Shown: in pieces, positions 34,325 to 46,120 of the stretch
Numbering within the stretch: the first letter of the stretch is position 1
Layout of the letters: the number at the start of each line of letters is the position of its first letter
NCBI GenBank assembly: GCA_024138015.1
Contig: JAMXBB010000010.1
Location: 53,484,351-53,548,350, forward strand
Direction of reading: 5' to 3'
Length of the DNA: 64,000 nucleotides
DNA from: Lumnitzera littorea
Taxonomy: Eukaryota > Streptophyta > Magnoliopsida > Myrtales > Combretaceae
Translations under genes and position numbers: made by a program
Notes under the pieces: model-generated
Database searches by the model: none
What the model was told of the DNA's origin: nothing
The model's input: only the letters and a program-made list of their open reading frames with translations

Positions 34325-35151
34325 TAGGGATGCTACCGGGTAGGTTATTATAGAAACCCAACCTACCCAATTCGATAATTACCCTATAAGATAACCTTCA
34401 ATAGGGTCTTAGGATGGGTCTTGGGTCTTGTTTCAAAACCCTATAGGGTCTTGAATTAGATTTAGGATCTAAATAAAACTCGATGGAAAACTTGAATTCG
34501 ATAAAAAGTACTATGTAATAAATTGTTGTAGCTATTGTATGTATCTAACAAATAACAAATAACATGATAATAATTAAAAAAAAAAGGCTAACCTCTCACT
34601 TAGCCACTATCTCTAACCTTTTGTCTCTCATACTTACTGGTCACTCAATCTCACATCACCATCTCTCCTGGCTCTTTCTCTTCTCATCGTAAGTAACTCT
34701 CATCTCAATTCTCATAAAGTCGCAATCACCCACCTTACCCTCTAAGCCTCATAGTTTCACTATCTTCCATCGCCTATCATCCATCAAAACTTCATTTTCC
34801 CTCTTCAAACAAGTTCAATTATGAATATGAAGTAGGTTTTGTTTTCATTTTAGGTGGCTTTCTTTCATTAAATTTTTATTAATTTGTTGTATTAAACTAA
34901 ATCCAAGTTGTTGTGAAAGCTTAAGTGACTATTGTGAAACTATAGTCACAAATTAAAAAAAAAAAAAACAAAAGAAAGGAACTATTGAGTTAGGTTAGGT
35001 TGGGTCATGAGTTCAGTAGTACCCTAAGGGTTTTGGGTATTTGATAAAAACCTTATAGATTTTAGGTGGGTTCTGAAAAGCCCTATAAAGTATCAAGTTC
35101 AAATTCAAATTTCTTAATTTCCATCTCAAACCTATCCCGATGGCATGCTCA
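34325..35151. mobile_element. hAT-type MITE with imperfect 8-bp target duplication
   Basis: The left terminus tagggatgctaccgggtagg and the reverse complement of the right terminus (tgagcatgccatcgggatag) are imperfect inverted repeats. Flanks ttcaaaag (34317-34324) and ctgaaaag (35152-35159) agree at 6 of 8 bases, as expected for an aged hAT duplication. Each end carries 'accctataggg'-rich sequence; the middle (34580-34960) is CT-rich and codes for nothing recognisable. Confidence 0.68.
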
Positions 35152-35206
35152 CTGAAAAGTATTGTCAATTTGAAGCTACCAATTTGTGAACTGGATTTGT
35201 TTAGAA

Positions 35207-35914
35207 TAAAGGTGAGCAGGTATAAGGTTGGTAGAGTATGAAGACTTTACCTTATACCTAAGGTTACTTTGTAACTTATACTCTGTAGAACTTATAAGGT
35301 ATAAGGTAGCTTGTGAAATCTATAAATATTTTTTGGTTTCCCATAAATTTCAATTATACACATTTCTTTAATAGTAAATTTTGGTTATATTTTCTAAAAA
35401 TTTCTTCACACTTGATTTATAGTTTTAGAAGTATATTTGCAATAATTGTTTATTTTTATGAATTACTAGATGAGGGTTAGTACTTAGCAAAGGGAAAAAA
35501 AAAAAAGGAGAGAAAATTAAATCTACATAAGAAAGAGAGAGGTATTGTAGAGACTTGAGAGATACAAGAAAGAGGCAACTATAAGTTTATGTTCTTATCT
35601 TATGGGCTTGGGTCTTTTCTTTTTCTTTTTAGTGAAAAATTCCTTGGTATAAAAAATGTAACAATTATTTTTTTATTAATATTATTTAATAATTTTTATA
35701 GGATGGATACAAGAGATTTTAGAACCTACAATATAGGTTTCAAAGCATGTATAGAGTATGACAACATCATGTACGTATCCTACCCTAAAGGAACAGGTTT
35801 CAGAAAATTGCTAATCGGATCATATCCTATGATTCTTAATACCCATTGTGAACTTATCCAATCGAGCGATGTGTGGATGGATATTATGTATAATCGGGTT
35901 ACTCGCTCATTTTA
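35207..35914. mobile_element. hAT-type MITE with near-perfect 8-bp target duplication
   Basis: gtttagaa (35199-35206) and gtttagga (35915-35922) form an 8-bp duplication with one mismatch. The element starts taaaggtgagcagg, and its right end reverse-complements to taaaatgagcgagt. The left part contains ggtataaggt/accttataccta palindromic sequence (35218-35310). The 108-codon open frame at 35589-35915 runs through the right terminus into the target duplication, so it is chance. Confidence 0.78.
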
Positions 35915-35922
35915 GTTTAGGA

Positions 35923-37026
35923 AGAATGAAAACTAAAATTCAATAAGAACTTATAGATATCATCAATTAAATTCTGCACCTAGATACTATTGGCATATAG
36001 ACCATTAGGCTACATGATATATGTACTAATACTATCTACACTATGATGCACTTCATACCATGTACTCATATTGCATAATATATTGTATAAAGGCCATCTA
36101 TGAGAGGAAAAAATGAAATAGGCCTCTAGCTTATTAAGAAGCATATATATAAACGACATATTAAGAAGAAGCATGTAGACTCACAAGGAGGTAGAAGGGT
36201 TGTGTATGTAATAGAGAAAAATAGTGTGGGACAAGTTAGAGATACTTTAAACAATTACTATAGTTCGTATTTTGTCAAGTTTCTAGAAACTTTCTAATTG
36301 CCTGAAAAGAGATTAGGAATCTTACTAACTAACCTACAAATAATTGCACTCTAATGGTCCCACAATATGATGACTAACTTATAAATAATGTTTATCCAAC
36401 AATTGTCCAATAGCTTTGCATTAAAAATTTTCATCAATAGTTTTTAAAAGCACTTATTATGGTTTCATGAAATCGTAGCATTTTAGAAAATTGTTTCTAG
36501 AAAGCATTAAACGGTTTATAAACTTTGGAAAAACTTTGACATTCTAAATGTACCATAGGGTCAATCACACACAATAGATATATCTAGCTATTTAAGCCCT
36601 TAAATAAAATTTTTGGTTATTTTGGGTGGTTGCACAGATGCTAACACATTAGGTAGTTAGTCACTCAAGAGATAGACAAAAGCAACCAACAAGCAGTACA
36701 CAAACATTAAACAGTAAGCAAGTAGTGGATTATTAGAACTCCCTTAGCAAGGCTTGCTTGCCTACTTGTCTCGATCTTCAAAGTTTTCGAACTAGCAATT
36801 AAGTAACTTAAAATACAATAATAAAATCTATATAAGTGATTAGAAAAGAGCTTCTTTTAAGAACCTAAGATTCTTCCTAAATACTTGAATCCATTATGAA
36901 TTCCTAGTTTTCATTAAATCTTTAATCAAGCATAACATTTTTGTTTTAACTCTAATTTAAATGATCTTGTAGCTATTTTCCATCGATTTCAAGTATGCAT
37001 TTGTTAGCAAACTCCATTATGGAAGT
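35923..37026. other. Intergenic DNA, nothing recognised
   Basis: A/T-rich sequence with a short A/C-rich stretch at 36660-36730 (agacaaaagcaaccaacaag). There is no open frame or motif I can support. Confidence 0.5.
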
Positions 37027-38206
37027 TAGGACCTGATGGTGTATAAATGCATATGTTTCATAGTTGATTTTACAATGATTTTATAATATATTTTAGGTGT
37101 TTATATTGAATTTGATACTTAATTTATTTATATTTTGATTTCACGCATCACTAGAAGAGTTTAAAGATTTTAACACAGTTTTAGATGTTTTGAAAAGGAT
37201 TTATGAGTTTTGAAGCCTTACAAATGATTACACCCATCAATAGGGACTACAAATTGAAATCATAGGCAAAAGAGCAAGGAAATATGGAGGAATTGATGGT
37301 CTGAAAAAATTACACTCAAGATCACGGGTGTGATTTCCTATTTCACATATTTGCAATTTTTGAGTAGAGAAAGATCACAAGTATGAATCATGGCTATGAT
37401 CTTAGGATGTAAACATGCTATTCCTTACAAGTTATATTATTTTTGGAAAGATTTGAAGCCTTCAAAGTGCTATGCTTCCATATATTTTAGTATTTAAATA
37501 TTGAATCTTAGATCTTTATCAAGAATATATTTCTTTTTTATTCAATCTATGATTCTTTGCTATTAAGGTCTAATTACACTGTGCTTTATTATCTTTGGAT
37601 TAATATTAACTGGTTTGTTAATTCAATGTTTGATATTCACTTTAGAGCTTGCAAGATCACATTGTGAATTAGATCTATGTCATTATAGGAAATTGCAATC
37701 GACTAAGTGATTAGCTATTTTAATATTTTCGGATTAAGCATGATACTTAATAGAATTTTTCAAGGTCTTAATGTGGCTCTAGGCTTGTTTTAAAGAAGGG
37801 ATTCCCTATAATCATGACCTAGTATTAGGTTAATTTGTGATGCGAATTTGGTTATCTACATTAGAGAACTCTCATGGTCCAATAGTGAAGATGAGATTGA
37901 AAGTGGCATAGATTCTAAGAGGAAATTCAATATTTAAATATTAAAGTTCAAGAGTTCTCAATAACTTCTATTATTCTCTTTATTTTTATGTTTTGTTAGT
38001 TCTTTATTTTATTAGATTATATTAGATTAATTAGGTTAATTTAAATCTAGTAATTTAATAATTTGCACTTAATTATTTAGGTTAGATAATAGGAAAATAA
38101 GGGGAAGTACTTGTGATTCATAATTCGGCACGGAGGGATCGATACTCAGACTTAAATTTGCTATACTATAAAAATGATAAGTGCACTTGTCTCCTATTTG
38201 GACTCA
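37027..38206 (-). repeat. Unclassified dispersed repeat, copy 2 (inverted relative to copy 1)
   Basis: The right end has ggagggatcgatactcagac and gataagtgcacttgtctc (38133-38191), counterparts of the start of copy 1 at 21060-21126 read on the other strand. Near the left end, 'gatcacgggtgtgatttcc' and 'atcatggctatgatct' (37320-37402) occupy the position of the 'ggccgtgtccc' units of copy 1. Size is similar (1.18 versus 1.25 kb). No protein is encoded. Confidence 0.6.
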
Positions 38207-39170
38207 TAACCATAAGATTAGGTAGGGGTTAGATTTAAACTCTATATGTTCCCCCTTTAACTTAGTTGATCTTTAGTTTAATTAAGTGCTTAGGTGTATT
38301 AAGTGTTGTTTTAGTCTTTTATTATTATTAATTGGGCTGTTATATTGTTATTGGACCAAGGGTATCCAAGTTTTAAGTCCTAAGCTATGGGCTTCCTTCA
38401 TTCTTTTTAGTTCTTTTCAGTTTTGTCTTAAAAGGTTGCAAAAAAAATTAAAAAAAAGTTTTATCTTAAAGGAAATTAGGCTTTACTTTTGGCCCAAAGC
38501 CAATTTTAAGTTATCAGACCTAATTTATTATTATTATTATTATTATTTGGCCTTAAATGTTTTATTCTAAGTCTTTTAATTTAGTTAGCCCATTCTAAGT
38601 TTAGGTCTAAGCCCATCTCTCATGGTCTTAATGCTTAAACTAGTTTTTTAACTAGTTATGGCTTTATTTATATCTAGGCTTCTTGGAGGATTTCTAAAAT
38701 GCTTACTAGACTTAGGGGGCTTCTGATTTCAAATATAATTATTTGGTATACCTACTGGTCATGGGTATTTAAGTGGTCTTAAAGCTTGATTTATGGGCCT
38801 TTTAACTCATTTTAAGTCCAATTTACGTCATAGGGCCCTAAACTTGTATCTAGCCTATCCTAATGGGCTAAATAACTTCTTTAACCCACTAAGTGACCTA
38901 AATAACACACGAAACCAAATCTAGTCACTCTCATTAGTAGGGCTACAACTTAAGTCTTTTACACCCAATGTCTATTTTAAGCCTTAGGTCTTGTTTAGCC
39001 ATTTATCTCACAAGTTTAAGTCCTAAACCTTAATTATCACTAATAAATCATGTTATTAGGCCAATAAACTTAAATGTAAAACTTGTTCATGTAATATTGG
39101 TGGCAATTCTAAGGGCATTTTCTAAGAGATTTTGCTCAACTGTTACTTATTCTGCTCTAACATGTTATAA

Positions 39171-39328
39171 TCAAGCTATAATGCATCCTAAACTAGATTA
39201 AACTCGAATGACATGAGAAAATTTGAAAATTTAATTAAGGAACTTTATATATGCGTAATGATCAAGCTAGAATGCATCCTAAACTAGATTAAACTCGAAT
39301 AACATGAGAAAATTTGAAAATTTAATTA
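39171..39328 (+). repeat. Tandem duplication, 91-bp period
   Basis: 'tcaagctataatgcatccta' at 39171 and 'tcaagctagaatgcatccta' at 39262 begin two nearly identical copies of about 67 bp (continuing aactagattaaactcgaa, then gagaaaatttgaaaattt). Only a few mismatches separate them, so this is much younger than the surrounding decay. Confidence 0.9.
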
Positions 39329-39397
39329 GGGGAACACTACATGAAGTTCATGGTAAGGGGAAGTTCTTAGCTTCCATGGTGATTCTTCTAACATTCT

Positions 39398-39472
39398 AAC
39401 ATGATAGTAACTAGTTCTACTTTCAAATATCACTAGATAATCACATGATAGTAACTAGTTCTCCTTTCAGTT
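39398..39472 (+). repeat. Short direct repeat, 44-bp period
   Basis: 'acatgatagtaactagttct' occurs at about 39399 and 39443, followed by actttca and cctttca. It lies 70 bp downstream of the 91-bp duplication. Confidence 0.85.
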
Positions 39473-40010
39473 CATATTTTGCTAATGAAAAGAACTCCTT
39501 AGGTAAGAAGTGTTTGTTAACAAGAAAGGTTAATGAAAGAGAAGAAAATGAAAGTGGTAGTAAGTCATTTGGAGGTAGTGGTGGGTGGTTATGCCATAGG
39601 GCACTCGGGTGTGTAGGCGGTATCGAAAACTTCTTATGCTTTCCTTCCTTTTCTCTATTTTTGTTTATGTATTTTGAGGGAGTGTTTCTAAGGTCTATTT
39701 TAGAGAATAAAATGAAATGAAAATTGAGATGGAGTGGGTAATAAGGGTTAATTATGAGTGTAGGTGTAGTAGGGAGCAAATCTTTTCCATTATTGGTTAC
39801 ATGGACCATTTGCTTTTATGATTTCTACTAAATAAGGTAAGGATTTGCCTCTTAAAAGTGAATGCATTACTTAATTATGTCTTCTAATTAACTAATTGCA
39901 TTGTCTTTTTATGGTTAATGGTGCTTATCTCCTAATTAATCATAATACACAAATGCCTCTAAGCAATTAAGATGCAATTAAGCTTATTGACCTTAATTAC
40001 TAGTATGTAT

Positions 40011-43000
40011 TGTCACGCCCCGAACAGGAGGAGTCATAACAGTCCCGCCGTGTAAACCAACCTAAGATAGAAGCTAACCTCACAGCTGCTATCGTAGATA
40101 TAGTCCACACAAGGTGTATAGGACTCAACTAACTCAACTAGTTTGAAACGTCTGTTCTAACACCTTTTAATAACTAAACCTGTGATAGAGCTTTATAAAA
40201 TACCTATTCTATATAACCTATTATCTCATAACACGACAGTATTGACATAAACCTCTTACATTAGGGTTATAATTTACAATCGGAGTTTATCAAAAAGCCA
40301 TAAGTTTGTAGACTATTTACATAAGATAGGAAACTAGTGGGTATTCTAGGGAATTCCCAATTAGTCTCCTCAAAATTCAACAGAAAAGACAAAAGAAAGA
40401 TCAAAAGCCTAGGTTCAGTTGATTCTTTGTTCCTCACTTTCCCAAACAGTAGCACACTAACCTGGGAATGGTGGTACAGAACATCTTGACCTCACTCAGC
40501 ATCTACAAAAGAGTCTATAAGGATGTGAACACAACTAGCTTAATAAGTGGGACGGAATCAGAAGAGTACCATACAATCACAAGCAAGGTTAATAATTATG
40601 ATGAAATACAATGTAATCAATCAAATGAAACATCGCATAATGTTATCCGGTCCACTGTGAGGTTAGAGAAATTACATCTGCTCTAACCTAGATTGAGGAG
40701 TTTTATTGCGACTCAAATCAGACTAAACCCGGGATTTTGCAATGGAGAATACCCTCCTCCTATGACTGTCTTCAAACCATAGTCCCTACCCTTGTTGCAA
40801 CCTCCTCGCTTGTTACTTAGTTTGACTAAGGATGGGGAAAGGATCATTTCAGCTATCCTTATCGAAGGAAATTGATATTTAGCCTGAAACTCTTAATCGT
40901 TTCCCTTAATAAGTGTTATGCATGTCTAGTTTCATTTTATTTGAATAGTTGTTAGTTTTAATCAGGGGTGCCTAAACAAGTTTATATAGTATAGAAACAA
41001 TGCAAACATACAGGATAGCACACTAAGGAGTTCAACTCCTGTTATAACTGAGTATCATACACACACACAGCATATACATAATCAATTAACTACAAATATA
41101 GCTAGAAGTACTCTTGGGTCTTCGGATACTTTAAAATAGTATCTCAACAAGCGGTGAAGCTACAATCCCAACTTATTTGTTTAGACGCTCACTACTGCCG
41201 ACTTGAGTTGTTAACCGTCTTTGTACTGGAAGATCTTATTTACACAAAAGATCGAAATTCAGTTTTCGTAGTAATTACGAAAACATTAAGGTTTAATCTA
41301 AAACAGTTATATATATTATTATTATTTTCATAATAAATAGTCGTATTATCACTATATATCGAATCAAGTTATTAATTGTTGATACTGTACGTTATCTATA
41401 CTATTTATATTATATATTGTTTCTACCGTATCGAAATGTGCTTTTAATTTATTGAATCACGTTTTAATTCCAGTAGGGTTACCAAAATACGTATATTCTA
41501 GAATACGATAGAATTATAGGTTATATTACTTAAAGTTGTCAGATTTTAATAAAATTAGTGTCGTTAGGTTCGTACAGACCTAACGGCACATTTTACAAGT
41601 TTTGTTCCTAGAGATATTTTTTAATGGGTAGTTCAAGTTTTTAATATAGTTATACATAATTATATAAATATTATCGTATTATAGGTAATTTACGTTATTA
41701 CATAGTATTTTACCTAATTTGTTCATATATCGTTACAATATGAGTATTATTCAACTCTAATATATCTAGAGGGTATTTTGATAAGAAAATATCCATAAAA
41801 ATACTTATTTAATCCCAACTGATCAGCAATCATGTATATAGTTTTTATTTCACTCTTTAATTCATTTTAACTTATTAATATTAAAAATACGCTTCAACTT
41901 GTAATTTAAGCTATTTTATTAGGTAAACTCGTAATAAATAGTTTAGGTTACCAAATAATTCCCCAAAAATTTCTATAGACTCCTAAGAATATAGGAATTC
42001 AGTTATCACTTGGTTTTAAGTTTTCGACTTATCACCTATATATTCGTATTTACTAATTTATCCCTAAATTATCCTAAATTACTCAATTATGATTCTTTTT
42101 ACACCAAATAAATTTCATTTTGATCCCACGTTGTTATTATTCACTAGAGATCAGTATATATCCATTTTAGCAATTAATTTCATAATTTCCTATTAAATTC
42201 ATAATTTCAGCTTATTTTCGATCTATTTTTAGGCCAAAAAATGCAATAAATATTTAAAATATTCAAATCAAAATTCAGGCTATAAAGAAATTATCTATAT
42301 ATCATACACATCCTATACAAAAATTTTCAGTTAGAAACAACATTATTTAGTATATTTATTTTACAATTCTAAATTTAGATGAATAGTAGATTTCTTAAAA
42401 AAGTATATTAAATATTATGAATTTTTCAAAAATAAGAATATCAAATAAAAGCATGTTCAAAATAACCTAAGTAAGATTTTTTTTATAATTTTCTGAGTGG
42501 ATTTACTATTTTTTTAAAATTTAAGAAAAACATGGCAGAGAATCGATCTCCATATTCTTGGACTCTCTAGTGGTCGGCGGTAGTTGGGGGTCTGTTGGAC
42601 GACCTAGACGCAGCATGGATTGGTGGTGGTCAATCGGGTTCATTGTTAGGCGGTTGTCTGGGTTTGGCACAGCTAGGGTACGGTGGTTGCTTTGTTTTTT
42701 CTAATTTCTTTCTAATTTCCCATGATTTTTTCTAATTTTTTCTTTTGCGAATTTCTGATTTGTAAAGTTGGAAAGTGATGTACTGAAGCCTATTTATGCT
42801 TGTAGAGTTAGTTTCTTTCTTTTTTGATTTTTTCTTATTTTTTTCCTTGCTTTTTCTTCATTAATTTAAGGAGGTGGCCAATTGAGGTAATATTTCTTTT
42901 CAACTCAACTTTGCTTTGTTTTCTAGACTTGCCACGGTGATTTCCAAGGGTTTCAGTTGCAATTTGGTTCATTTTGGATTACTTTGGTGCATATTTTAGT

Positions 43001-43330
43001 AAAATAGTAATATATATATATATATATATATAATGTTTACATTAGTTATTTAATTAGTATATAAGTATATACCTTATGTAAATATCACGTGTAATATATA
43101 ACTTTACTCATATGATTAAGTTTCTATCATATCTTTGATTTTTAGGATATGTTCTCTTAATTAATTTTATGAATTCAATGCAATATATATATAATTACAT
43201 AATTTAGGGATAATTTACAAGTATAATTATTATTTATACCAGGTATACTCATAAAAATACACGTCTATTCATATAGCAAATTATACTATATTATCTCATT
43301 TTGGAACTTAATTGGCTTATCTCTAGGTTC
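40011..43330 (+). mobile_element. Long-LTR-like sequence, plus orientation (right end uncertain)
   Basis: It starts TGTCACGCCCCGAACAGGAG at 40011. The following 1.2 kb has the layout seen in the other two members of this group (60541 plus; 1-3675 minus): a leader of short imperfect motifs, 'agcttaataagtgggacgg' at about 40536, a phrase 'gtccctacccttgttgcaacctc' type, then very A/T-rich sequence to about 42530 and a G-rich stretch (42570-42690) before a T-rich tail and an (AT)n run at 43010-43030. I infer a long LTR, perhaps solo, of a plant gypsy-type element. The boundary could extend to about 44400. Confidence 0.45.
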
Positions 43331-44440
43331 TTGTCGCATTCCGAGCTCGATTTTAAGAGTTCTGAGCATTTTAATATTATATTGAATAATCTTAGTTCTA
43401 GGGGTAAAATTGAGATTTTGAGTCATTATTTCCAAAATCCAACTTCACTATGTCACTTTGTCTAACTTTTTTTATTTTAGTCGTAAAGTTTGGACTCAAT
43501 CGGATAGCTTTCCCTAAAAGCCCTAAATCTAGACTCGGTTGTCCTAAACACAATTTTAGGGACTTACATGTATGATAGAAATTGGACATGAATTATGGTT
43601 TTTCATGTTTAATTAAATCGATTAAGCCTATTTGACTAATTTACCTAATTAATTTAAGCTTTCTAGGGGTTGGAATCATTTATGGCTATTCAATTAAAAT
43701 TTGAAAGGTGAATTAAGGCTTATAGTAACTAGGGAAGTTATTAGTAATTAATAAATAACTTAATTATATTATTAGAGCTTATTAATTAAATTGGGGTTTT
43801 GTCATTAGATTAGGATTTTAGACAATTCTTTAGGGTCTTGGGGTTATCTTAGAGTTTCTTGCGTATTGGGGTTTTAACTAGGATTTCGAAGGTGCTTTAT
43901 GATTACAGTATTAGTTTTGGGGTTTTAAACACATCATTAGTTCCATTAATTTATTATTTTAATTAACTTGATTTGATTGATTGTTATTATTTTAGGATAT
44001 CTCCAATCATTTGCTAATCAAGTTTACAAACTTTACAAAATTTGAGTTAAATGTACTAATCTAGGGTTTTCCTTACATTTAGAGCTTAATTTAGGGTTTC
44101 ATGACTCTAGGATTTGGGGTTTAAGTTTTTTATTTAATCTAGGGTTATAATTCATGGTAACGGGTACTTGACTTTAGGGTTTTTGTATGCGAATAGGTTT
44201 TTTCGAATTTTACCTCTACGGTTTTTGAGTTTGCTTCAAAGTTCCAAATAAAAATTTTATTAGTTTTAATTTCTTGAGTTTGATTGAGCTGAGGGAATAT
44301 CTATCGATTCTTTAAGTTTGACTCTCACTCCAAAACATATAATTTGTAGGGTTTACAATTTCTATAGGTAGGATCAGCAAATGATGCACATGGAGGATAT
44401 TTTAAGTAGGAAGAGGTAGGAGATCTAAGACAAGTACTGG
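43331..44440 (+). repeat. Region rich in TAGGGTTT-like words
   Basis: Between about 43660 and 44230 the words taggattt, tagggttt, ggggtttt and tttagggt recur many times in one orientation without a fixed period. No open frame is credible. It may be the tail of the LTR-like sequence to the left. Confidence 0.5.
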
Positions 44441-45560
44441 AGTAGTATGGGTGGCAGGAGCTCTAGATTAGGAGTGGTGCTAAGAATTTAGAATACTTCA
44501 AGGGGCTCATAGAACATAAATTTGATTTCAGTTGGCTCCTTAAGAGGGTGGTAAGGGATAGTCCTCTTCTTACTTCGATGCTTGTAGCTGCTTGAGTTGC
44601 AGAAAGAGAGGTTGTAGATGTTAATGAGGTAAGACCATCATTGCATGTATAAAATGCTGCTTGGTCTCCTCTTCGCAAAGGCTCTCTTAAAGGCCCTTTT
44701 TCATCATGTAGTCTATCTTTTATTGTAGAGTTATTGATGGAGTAGGATTTCCTTAAGATGTAAGTGTTACTAAGCATCCTATAATGAAATTCTTTATTCA
44801 AATTCTAAAGCTACTTTTTTGTGATTGGTTGTATTAAGGCGTATAATGGTAGGGTAGTTAATCCTTATGGTAGCAAAAAGTAGATGTGAACAAGGTTTAT
44901 AAAGTGCCATGCGTAATAGTGTCCATTTGTTAGTAGTTGACCTACTAAGTGAAGCACGCTAGAAGATGTATGAGGATCCTTTTGCTTGTTAAGAGTGTCC
45001 AATTATTAAGAGTTGGTTCTAGTATTTAGAGCATCCTTATTTATCAATATGGGATACAAGCCTAATCAACAAACTCTTTGTTAGATATGAAGCTAGGTGA
45101 AAGAACTCCATCCTTAAGCTTATAAAAAGGTGGTGGTACCTATTAACTTGTGATAAAGGTTGAGGTTGGCTTGTTTTTGCCATGTAAAAGGCATAGGCCA
45201 CCTTTTGCCTGTTATTGAGGTAGAAGTTGAAGTATCGCTCAGAAGTAAAAGATATGACCCATATAAAAGTTGGGGTTAAGGTCAAGATAGCCTAAAGAGG
45301 TTGCCTCTATTGCCTATAATCAGATAAATGCTAAAGGAAAGAGTGTGACCTATGTGAAGGTTAATGAAAGGTACTTGTAAACATGTTTGAAAAGGAGAAA
45401 GGGGGGGAGGGGTGGTGGTTTGCAGTTGGGCAAATGTTAGGACCTACTAGTAAGTCGAACTTATCTATAATCGATAGGAAACTAAGCTAAGTGTCTATAC
45501 TAAGACAAGTTTGATCATAATGTGCTTATTAATTACTGAAAGGCTATCATAGAGTGGGTT
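44441..45560 (+). other. Possible decayed coding stretch, unrecognised
   Basis: In the plus strand, about 44485-44760 translates with two stops to a run including EYFKGLIEHKFDFSWLLKR, DSPLLTSMLVAA and VAEREVVDVNEVRPSLHV, which looks protein-like but matches nothing I know. The rest, to 45560, has no frame. It borders gypsy element 2, whose left target duplication (gggtt) is at 45556-45560. Confidence 0.35.
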
Positions 45561-46120
45561 TGATATGCTATGCCAAGGACAACCAAGGTTAGTCATATCA
45601 AGTTAGGTCTAAGCTTATAGAAAGCTTGAAATGAAGGGTGATAAAAGTGAGTAAAAAAAGAAAAATAAGTAGTTTCCTATAAATGATCCTAAGGATATGA
45701 CGCACTAAGAAACCTTCGTAGACTCACAAACCAACTCGATATGATGCATGAGTAGCTTAGTGACGGCACTCGCCACCTAACCTTACTTAAAGATTAGGAT
45801 AAAAGTAAAGAGAGTAAGCATAAATGGCTCACATGAGGAAGAACTCAGTATATTCAATTTTGGTAAGATGACCATGTGGCTACAATGTACAAGGTTATTT
45901 ATACCAACTAATTTAGCTCAACTTGCTAAAAGTGGAAAAGGCAAAGGGTAATGCCTAAAACAAGTATAATACAAGGAATATGAAAGTTTATAAATGAAAA
46001 ATCAAGAAAGCATTTGATTTGTTGAGCAAATTTCATCACGTGGGTGCTTGGACACGTGTTTAGTAGCTAGAGGTAGGCTTTAGGCTCAAACATATGAACG
46101 TGCATGATCAACCTAATTGT
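45561..46120 (-). repeat. 3' LTR of gypsy element 2, missing its start
   Basis: It aligns with the 5' LTR segment 50941 to about 51500: both plus-strand copies begin tgatatgctrtg and share aagcttatagaaagcttgaa. Homology ends at about 46120, where integrase codons (…LNARFY…DVHN) begin. A TATA box (TATTTATA on plus) is at 45896-45903. Confidence 0.87.

Larger units (their letters stand above)
38207..40010. other. Repeat-rich intergenic DNA with local duplications
   Basis: At 38340-39060 the phrases 'aagtccta', 'gggcc' and 'agccca' recur irregularly, and a TTA microsatellite lies at 38526-38547. Two tandem duplications sit at 39171-39328 and 39398-39472. Overlapping open frames on both strands at 39441-39809 have low-complexity translations and no domain. 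It could be the internal or LTR part of an old element. Confidence 0.45.

Noticed and set aside
35589..35915. 108-codon open frame, plus strand
   Set aside because: It lies inside a hAT-type MITE and ends within that element's right target duplication; no domain is visible.
39441..39809. Overlapping open frames on both strands (122 and 91 codons)
   Set aside because: Translations are compositionally biased (L/F/P/S-rich or S/G/K-rich), no motif, and no splice or promoter context; flanked by repeats.
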